A DNA stretch of 64,000 bases, taken from positions 108,893 through 172,892 of the IMG/VR virus record IMGVR_UViG_3300037488_003551; one strand, 5' to 3'. The notes beneath the pieces were generated by a model. It worked only from the letters and a program-made list of their open reading frames with translations. It did no database searches and had not been told where the DNA came from. This DNA is from a virus. A program made the position numbers and the translations under genes. This document shows positions 59,938-64,000 of this stretch, in pieces. Every line of letters begins with the position of its first letter. Within the stretch, counting starts at the first letter, position 1.

Positions 59938-60918
59938 TTATACGTCTGCGTTAATCGCTTCGTATCCGCCAAAGCCTGTGTCAGCTTCGACGGTGGTTAC
60001 TGTTGCAGTACCTGTAACGGTCTGCGCGTTCTCTGATGTGGAGGGTTTACTGATGTCGGCGTAGCAACGAGCGATGGCAGGGAAGACATAGTCCCGACCT
60101 GCAGCGCAGTAGAAAGCGTCACAGAGCGGATGTAGCGCTGCGGGGACTACGCCTTCGGGACCGGGTATTGCTTCCACGGTAAAGACGAACCAACGATTTT
60201 TCTTGTCAGTACTAACTTGTGCAGCGGTCTTTATAGAGTACCAGCGTTGCCAAAGCTGTGGAGTTCTCCCTGCGAACTTGAGCAACTGGCGGCCGGCGCC
60301 TTCCGATGTTCGAGCAAAACGCACCAAGGCGATTTCTTTTCCATCTTGGGCGAGCATAAATGCGCTGATGTTATTCTTGCACGTCATTTCGGTTCTGTCC
60401 GCACCGGGACGCCAGGGGAGATACTGACATTTTTGACACTCTCCGAAAGTGCTTCCCATTTTGCGGTCGTTTGAATAGCAAATTGTTTTAGGGAGCGAAT
60501 TTGGGTCAGGCTTCTCGGTGTATTCACGTCCTTCCCAAATAAAAAGCGGAGTACCGATGAATTCTTTTCCGACTTTATTGTCGGCGCCTGCACTGTAATA
60601 CATCTCGCCCGGAATTAAATCCGGTGGGCGTTGGGGGTCATTTCCTGTTCCATGGAAGAGTTTGAGGTCTGCATGGAAAGACTGAGCTCGGTCGCTGACG
60701 ATTCCTTTTCTTTCAGGGCTGAGTCTCTTTAAGATATCGTAAAGAGTATCCTTTTGAGAGAGGTCATCAGGGAGAGCATCGACGAGCTCGAAAAGCGCAT
60801 TGGGGTTTTTGTAATCGCGGTCAACACTTAGGATGCGTTGCCCGTATTCGCGAACGAAGGACGCGTATTCTTTGTACTTTTCGAGGATGGGTGATTCAAT
60901 CTTCGTGATATTACTCAT
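59938..60918 (-). CDS. Zinc-binding protein, possible ssDNA-binding (326 aa)
   Basis: ATG at 60918 with GGA upstream; the longer frame to 61239 would overlap the sigma gene and is rejected. Residues ~155-180 hold 'ECQKCQYLPW...TEMTCKNNI', a C-x-x-C...C zinc site. The last ~90 residues include beta strands ('KKNRWFVFTVEAIPGP') and an acidic/Thr-rich tail, as in single-stranded-DNA-binding proteins. It has its own strong terminator and lies at the head of the replication genes, consistent with an abundant binding protein. No family was recognised for certain. Confidence 0.65.
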   Translation of the reverse strand: MSNITKIESPILEKYKEYASFVREYGQRILSVDRDYKNPNALFELVDALPDDLSQKDTLYDILKRLSPERKGIVSDRAQSFHADLKLFHGTGNDPQRPPDLIPGEMYYSAGADNKVGKEFIGTPLFIWEGREYTEKPDPNSLPKTICYSNDRKMGSTFGECQKCQYLPWRPGADRTEMTCKNNISAFMLAQDGKEIALVRFARTSEGAGRQLLKFAGRTPQLWQRWYSIKTAAQVSTDKKNRWFVFTVEAIPGPEGVVPAALHPLCDAFYCAAGRDYVFPAIARCYADISKPSTSENAQTVTGTATVTTVEADTGFGGYEAINADV

Positions 60919-60964
60919 CTTTTTTCCAGGTACCTTTCTTTCCGTGTTTTTTTCAGGGATAGGA

Positions 60965-61016
60965 ATCCTACCACTGGGATGTTGCCTTGCGCAAGTCTCC
61001 TGTGCTCTAATATAAA
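60965..61016. promoter_or_regulatory. Overlapping divergent promoters sharing a palindromic -35
   Basis: Rightward: TTGCGC (60987-60992), 18 bases, TATAAA (61011-61016). Leftward: TTGCGC (60994-60989), 18 bases, TAGGAT (60970-60965). Both -35 boxes lie in the palindrome TTGCGCAA (60987-60994). They would serve the sigma gene and the 326-aa gene. Confidence 0.4.
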
Positions 61017-61038
61017 TAAACAGGAGGTATTTTTGTAA

Positions 61039-61986
61039 ATGAGCGAAAACTATAGCGACCGAACATTCCAGGCGTACTATAACGATGTTGGTCGGCATGC
61101 TATAATAACAGCTGCCGAAGAGTACGCATATTTGGTTCGTTATAAAACTTGCCCGTGTTGTAATAAACGACTGCCGAAACTTGTGCGACAGAATGTGTGT
61201 CCAGCCTGTCGAAAACCAGTTACCGAATATCTGCCTCAAGGGCGTCCTGTTATTTGTGTAAAGTGTACTACACGTTTTGACTCTTTTAAACCTCCTTCGT
61301 ACTGCCCGTTGTGCGGGGCGAATCGTGATTTAGAAGCGCGTGAAAAACTCTTACAGGCCAACCTCCGTTTCGTTGTGAAAATTGCCAAAAAATTTGCTAA
61401 GACCCCGCAGTCAATTCAGCGTCTTATCTCTGCCGGAAATGTGGGGTTAGTCTTAGCGATAGATAAATATGAGTTCAAGCACGGCACTCGTTTTCTTACC
61501 TATGCCGCTTGGTGGATCAGAAAAGAAATGTGGGACGAGTTACATAAAACGAGCCTCGTGCATATACCGTTACACAGACAGCGTGATAAAAAATCGATGC
61601 CAGAGTATGACAGTTTTGAGTTAATGGTTGAGCAAGACCTCTCGCAACATTCCCTTATACCACTAGAAAGCACACCTTCTCACGCGAGTATGGCGAGCGA
61701 AGACGGTGAAGTTGAGGCGAAGGTAATCGACGCGGATAGCGCAGCGCTCTTACGCAAAATGGTAGACGGTTTAGACTTACGCCCTCGAGACAAGTTTATT
61801 ATTCTACAGCATTACGATGTCGCGGAAGAGGCACGTAGGACTGAAGAAAAAACGTTAATGCAAATTGCGTCTGCTGCGGGGATTACGTCTGAGAGAGTTC
61901 GTCAGATTCGAGATGGGGTGTTGGTGAAGTTGAAGGCGAAGTTGCAGAAGTCTTGCTCAATCGGGGATTTTTCAGAGCTTTATTAG
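61039..61986 (+). CDS. Sigma-70 family factor with two inserted zinc ribbons
   Basis: 315 residues; AGGAGG lies 11 bases before the ATG. The N terminus 'FQAYYNDVGRHAIITAAEEYAYL' is region 1.2-like. Then 'CPCC...CPAC' and 'CVKC...CPLC' (residues ~35-95) form two zinc ribbons that normal sigmas lack at this place. Region 2: 'LLQANLRFVVKIAKKF', 'ISAGNVGLVLAIDKYE', 'FLTYAAWWIRKEM'. Region 4: 'LMQIASAAGITSERVRQIR', a standard HTH. The linker region 3 is short. It should direct host polymerase to phage promoters. Divergent from the 326-aa gene; its stop overlaps the ParB stop by 4 bases. Confidence 0.88.
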   Translation: MSENYSDRTFQAYYNDVGRHAIITAAEEYAYLVRYKTCPCCNKRLPKLVRQNVCPACRKPVTEYLPQGRPVICVKCTTRFDSFKPPSYCPLCGANRDLEAREKLLQANLRFVVKIAKKFAKTPQSIQRLISAGNVGLVLAIDKYEFKHGTRFLTYAAWWIRKEMWDELHKTSLVHIPLHRQRDKKSMPEYDSFELMVEQDLSQHSLIPLESTPSHASMASEDGEVEAKVIDADSAALLRKMVDGLDLRPRDKFIILQHYDVAEEARRTEEKTLMQIASAAGITSERVRQIRDGVLVKLKAKLQKSCSIGDFSELY

Positions 61987-63044
61987 TCGGAGTCTGCCAG
62001 ACTCACCGCCATTTGGAGTCCTTGCATAATGCAGCTGTACTTATTGCGCGTAGGCGGGTTGCGCGCATTGTTCTTTTTATCCTGATACTTGTTCAGAAGC
62101 TCTCCTAGACGCTTAGAAGAGAGGGGTTTCATGGACTTGAGATACCCCGAGTCGAGGTAGTCGTAGTTCTCTTTTTTGATGGCGATTTTACGGCCGCGCT
62201 TTTTCTCTTCCTTTTTACCCGCTGCCTTATCGACGGCGCGGCGCTGGCCTACCCACTTGTCGACTACCGCGGCGATGGTTCCTGTCGTGAGCTTCCCCGC
62301 CTTTACTTTTTCGATAATGCGGTCGAAGTACTTCACGTCACGAGGATCGTCGTAGTTGAATCGGCACAGAGCAATCGCTGCCGTGACGTCGAGCTTGCCC
62401 GTGCTCAGCATCTTCTTGGCTTCGTCAGGGAGGCATTCCAGGCGGAGGTACTGATTGACTTGGTTGTCGCTGTAGCCCGTGGCTTGGGCTATTTCCTTCA
62501 CGGTATTTCCCAAGTCGCGCTGCGCGCTGAAAGTTCGGCTAAGTTCCAGAGGAGTGTGGTCTTCTCGTGCGAGATTTGCCAGGAGGCTCTGAAGCTGTGC
62601 TTGCTTTTCGTCCGCGCACGTGGACACGGTAACAGGCACTTCGGTGATGCCCGCTTCCTTGAGTGCGGCATACCGTCGGCGCCCATCGATGAGCTGCAGC
62701 TTGCCGTCAGTACGATAGAAAACGACGAGAGGTACCAGCAATCCTTCGGCAACAATAGACTTCGTCAACTTGTCGATGTTCTGGAGCTTATCGCGATTCC
62801 AAGTACCGGAGAGCTCGATGTCCTTGAGCTTCACCTTTGTCGTGGCCATGGGAGCGTCTTTTTTCCCAACCACGATTTCCTTCTTCTTCGGATTCACAAA
62901 AATTGGTGGAGCTTCTTTTGGAATCGTTATCGGAAGAAGTTCGTCGATGGTTCCGACGAGCTCGTTATAGGCAGCTTCTTCTTCCGCTTTTTTGCCCACA
63001 GTTGTGACTGGAACTTTTTCAGTTTCAAAATCGTCTTGTGTCAT
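61983..63044 (-). CDS. ParB-like DNA-binding protein
   Basis: 353 residues. ParB/Srx fold: 'IVAEGLLVPLVVFYRTDGKLQLIDGRRRYAALKEAGI' in parts, i.e. the G-L-x-x-P-L-V-V and GxRRxxA signatures (~90-140). HTH: 'NTVKEIAQATGYSDNQVNQYL' (~180-205). Basic C-terminal region with 'KKRGRK'. The CTP-binding 'GRRRYAA' is intact. No ParA ATPase is visible nearby, so this may be a transcription or replication factor, or serve plasmid-like maintenance. Coupled to the upstream gene by ATGA. Confidence 0.85.
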   Translation of the reverse strand: MTQDDFETEKVPVTTVGKKAEEEAAYNELVGTIDELLPITIPKEAPPIFVNPKKKEIVVGKKDAPMATTKVKLKDIELSGTWNRDKLQNIDKLTKSIVAEGLLVPLVVFYRTDGKLQLIDGRRRYAALKEAGITEVPVTVSTCADEKQAQLQSLLANLAREDHTPLELSRTFSAQRDLGNTVKEIAQATGYSDNQVNQYLRLECLPDEAKKMLSTGKLDVTAAIALCRFNYDDPRDVKYFDRIIEKVKAGKLTTGTIAAVVDKWVGQRRAVDKAAGKKEEKKRGRKIAIKKENYDYLDSGYLKSMKPLSSKRLGELLNKYQDKKNNARNPPTRNKYSCIMQGLQMAVSLADSD

Positions 63045-63313
63045 ACCGGTTCGTCTCCTGTTTCACGCAGTTCGCGCAGTACGGCATCCTTGTCAACCAA
63101 GCGGAGGTCTATGTGCCTCATGGGGGTCCCCTCAAGGATGGCTCCAAGGGCATGGAAGAGCTCCACCGCCAACGGAATCAGGCTGTTGTCGCTGTTGTAC
63201 ACGACCATGTACAACGCCCGGATTTTTCGAATGGCGTCGCGGTCAGACCCGCGGAACCTCTTCGAAGGGGGCGCTGCCGTGGACGATGCAGCGCGGGGTT
63301 GGGCTCTCGGCAT
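63041..63313 (-). CDS. Hypothetical protein (up to 90 aa)
   Basis: The well-formed part is 'SDRDAIRKIRALYMVVYNSDNSLIPLAVELFHAL' and following (read in parts). The first ~22 residues overlap the 55-aa zinc-ribbon gene in another frame and look Ala/Pro/Arg-rich and less protein-like, so the start may lie nearer 63245. Helical, no family recognised. Confidence 0.55.
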   Translation of the reverse strand: MPRAQPRAASSTAAPPSKRFRGSDRDAIRKIRALYMVVYNSDNSLIPLAVELFHALGAILEGTPMRHIDLRLVDKDAVLRELRETGDEPV

Positions 63314-63410
63314 CTAACACCTCTGCTCCGCAAAGAGGACACCGCAGTTTTCCATCTGCAGCATTCTTTTGTAGGTCGGAAATGGACTCTTCCACCCCAT
63401 ACTTCTCCAT
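63243..63410 (-). CDS. Small zinc-ribbon protein (55 aa)
   Basis: The ATG overlaps the preceding stop (TGATG) with GAGG 8 bases upstream. 'KLRCPLCGAEV...PTPRCIVHG' gives C-x-x-C and a Cys/His that could close one zinc ribbon. It fills the space between two leftward genes and overlaps the following one. Likely a nucleic-acid-binding accessory protein. Confidence 0.6.
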   Translation of the reverse strand: MEKYGVEESISDLQKNAADGKLRCPLCGAEVLDAESPTPRCIVHGSAPFEEVPRV

Positions 63411-63850
63411 CAGATCGCCTCTTCCACTTCGGTCTCGGTGGTAGTCGCGGCTGCATCAACCATCGCAGCTGCTGTCTCACCCTTCTTGGCGCGCGGCTTG
63501 CGGACCTTGGGCTCGGCATTCGCGTCCTGCTCGTTGAAGATGTCCGCGACGAGGTCGGTGATGCGTGCCGTACAGCCTCGGCGCTTGCCCTCTCCGGCCT
63601 CGCGCGAGCAGATATCGTAGAGAACCTTGTGCTCGTACTTCTTGGTCTCCGGGTTGAGCTGCAGCACGATGATTGCCGGAGGCTCGTCGACCTCCGCCAG
63701 GCCGGCGACGACTTCCTCGATGTGGGCGAGGGTCACTTTGCGGGTCTTGCTCTGGTCCATGAGGCGCTGGGCATCCTCGAGATTCCCAATGGATTCTTCG
63801 GCCTTACCACAGCGTCCGCACTTCTTCGTGATCTTCAGTTGAGCGTTCAT
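63410..63850 (-). CDS. Hypothetical protein with N-terminal CxxC (146 aa)
   Basis: N terminus 'ITKKCGRCGKAEESIGN' gives a CxxC; 'DICSREAGEGKRRGCTARI' adds two more Cys, so one zinc site is possible. A helix/strand core follows ('PPAIIVLQLNPETKKYEHKVLYDI', in parts) and the C-terminal ~35 residues are Ala/Thr/Glu-rich and basic ('KVRKPRAKKG'). No family recognised. Confidence 0.6.
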   Translation of the reverse strand: MNAQLKITKKCGRCGKAEESIGNLEDAQRLMDQSKTRKVTLAHIEEVVAGLAEVDEPPAIIVLQLNPETKKYEHKVLYDICSREAGEGKRRGCTARITDLVADIFNEQDANAEPKVRKPRAKKGETAAAMVDAAATTTETEVEEAI

Positions 63851-63858
63851 TCTTTGAA

Positions 63859-64000
63859 TTACCTCTTGAGTTTTTCTAACGTTTTCGGTCCGACAATCCC
63901 GTCGACGACGAGAGATTCTGGGCGATTGTCATTACATCTCCGTTGAAAGCTGATTACGACCTCCTTTGTTTTTTCTCCGTAAATACCATCGACAGTCAGT
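63859..64000 (-). CDS. Partial: peptidoglycan-binding domain protein (C-terminal end)
   Basis: The last 46 codons before the stop at 63859; the gene runs off the right edge. The minus-strand protein reads 'LTVDGIYGEKTKEVVISFQRR...LVVDGIVGPKTLEKLKR', the two-repeat D-G-I-x-G-x-K-T signature of the PG_binding_1 domain that anchors endolysins and other wall hydrolases to peptidoglycan. Likely the C terminus of a lysin or tail-associated wall enzyme. Confidence 0.75.
   Translation of the reverse strand, partial: LTVDGIYGEKTKEVVISFQRRCNDNRPESLVVDGIVGPKTLEKLKR

Noticed and set aside
60919-61239. N-terminal extension of the 326-aa gene to 61239
   Set aside because: It overlaps the sigma gene on the other strand and lacks a Shine-Dalgarno; the ATG at 60918 has one.
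62460-63946. Rightward frames opposite ParB and the small zinc-protein genes (285 and 302 aa)
   Set aside because: Both lie antisense to clear leftward genes, with shadow-like composition and no ribosome-binding sites.
1-64000. CRISPR array, IS-type terminal inverted repeats, integrase/att site
   Set aside because: No regular repeat-spacer pattern, no integrase motif and no long terminal repeats were seen. The Cas4-like nuclease has no cas neighbours.

Overview
The window is a segment of a tailed double-stranded DNA phage, not a cellular chromosome. The evidence is a large terminase, a frameshifted tail-assembly chaperone followed by a tape-measure gene, and a baseplate module with a gp25-like protein, a gpJ-like protein and a wall-degrading hub. 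It also carries its own polymerase, primase-helicase and sigma factors. The gpW/gp25 and baseplate J proteins point to a contractile-tail (myovirus-like) particle. No host can be named from the sequence. Genes are densely packed, with ATGA/TGATG overlaps and Shine-Dalgarno starts, which fits a bacterial host. I see no tRNA, rRNA or CRISPR array. The left edge cuts a tail-fibre gene and the right edge cuts a gene encoding a peptidoglycan-binding domain.

Layout. 1-5.2 kb: tail fibre / pectate-lyase-fold protein whose reading frame breaks near 900, and a convergent virion protein with three internal repeats. 5.2-8.5 kb: small rightward genes including a DHH phosphoesterase, and an opposing HExxH membrane protein. 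8.5-17 kb: leftward accessory and nucleotide/DNA genes: a two-TM protein, a dNMP kinase, a secreted lytic transglycosylase, a TnpB element with a candidate omega RNA, small Cys-rich proteins, an AT-hook protein and a DinG-type helicase. 17.1-39.5 kb: rightward tail module: chaperone with -1 frameshift, tape measure, baseplate hub with an inserted transglycosylase, a sigma-like protein, an amidase, gp25-like, gpJ-like, fibre adaptor and tail fibre. 39.5-40.7 kb: leftward RuvC resolvase group. 40.7-42.8 kb: three rightward proteins that look like distant paralogues.

42.7-50.3 kb is the least ordinary part. A leftward operon, closed by a UUCG-loop terminator, encodes a HExxH/VWA protein, a CxxC protein, a retron-like reverse transcriptase with an extra zinc-knuckle-like insertion, and a 474-residue Cys-rich protein. 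A leftward MoxR-type ATPase lies about 1.9 kb upstream, separated by two rightward genes. MoxR ATPases and VWA proteins normally act as a pair, so I read these as one candidate RT + MoxR/VWA system. Its function is unknown and no msr/msd RNA was found.

50.3-64 kb: rightward terminase, then a leftward replication block. It holds a UDG-like/exonuclease/family-A polymerase fusion interrupted by a 143-residue mini-intein, a CHC2-Toprim-ATPase primase-helicase, a Cas4/RecB-like nuclease, and a zinc-binding protein ending in a strong terminator. A divergent sigma-70 factor carries two zinc ribbons between regions 1.2 and 2. A ParB-like protein, small zinc proteins and the partial peptidoglycan-binding gene follow.

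All functional names are from motif reading only; no database search was possible. Base composition switches sharply inside several genes, suggesting mosaic exchange of gene segments.
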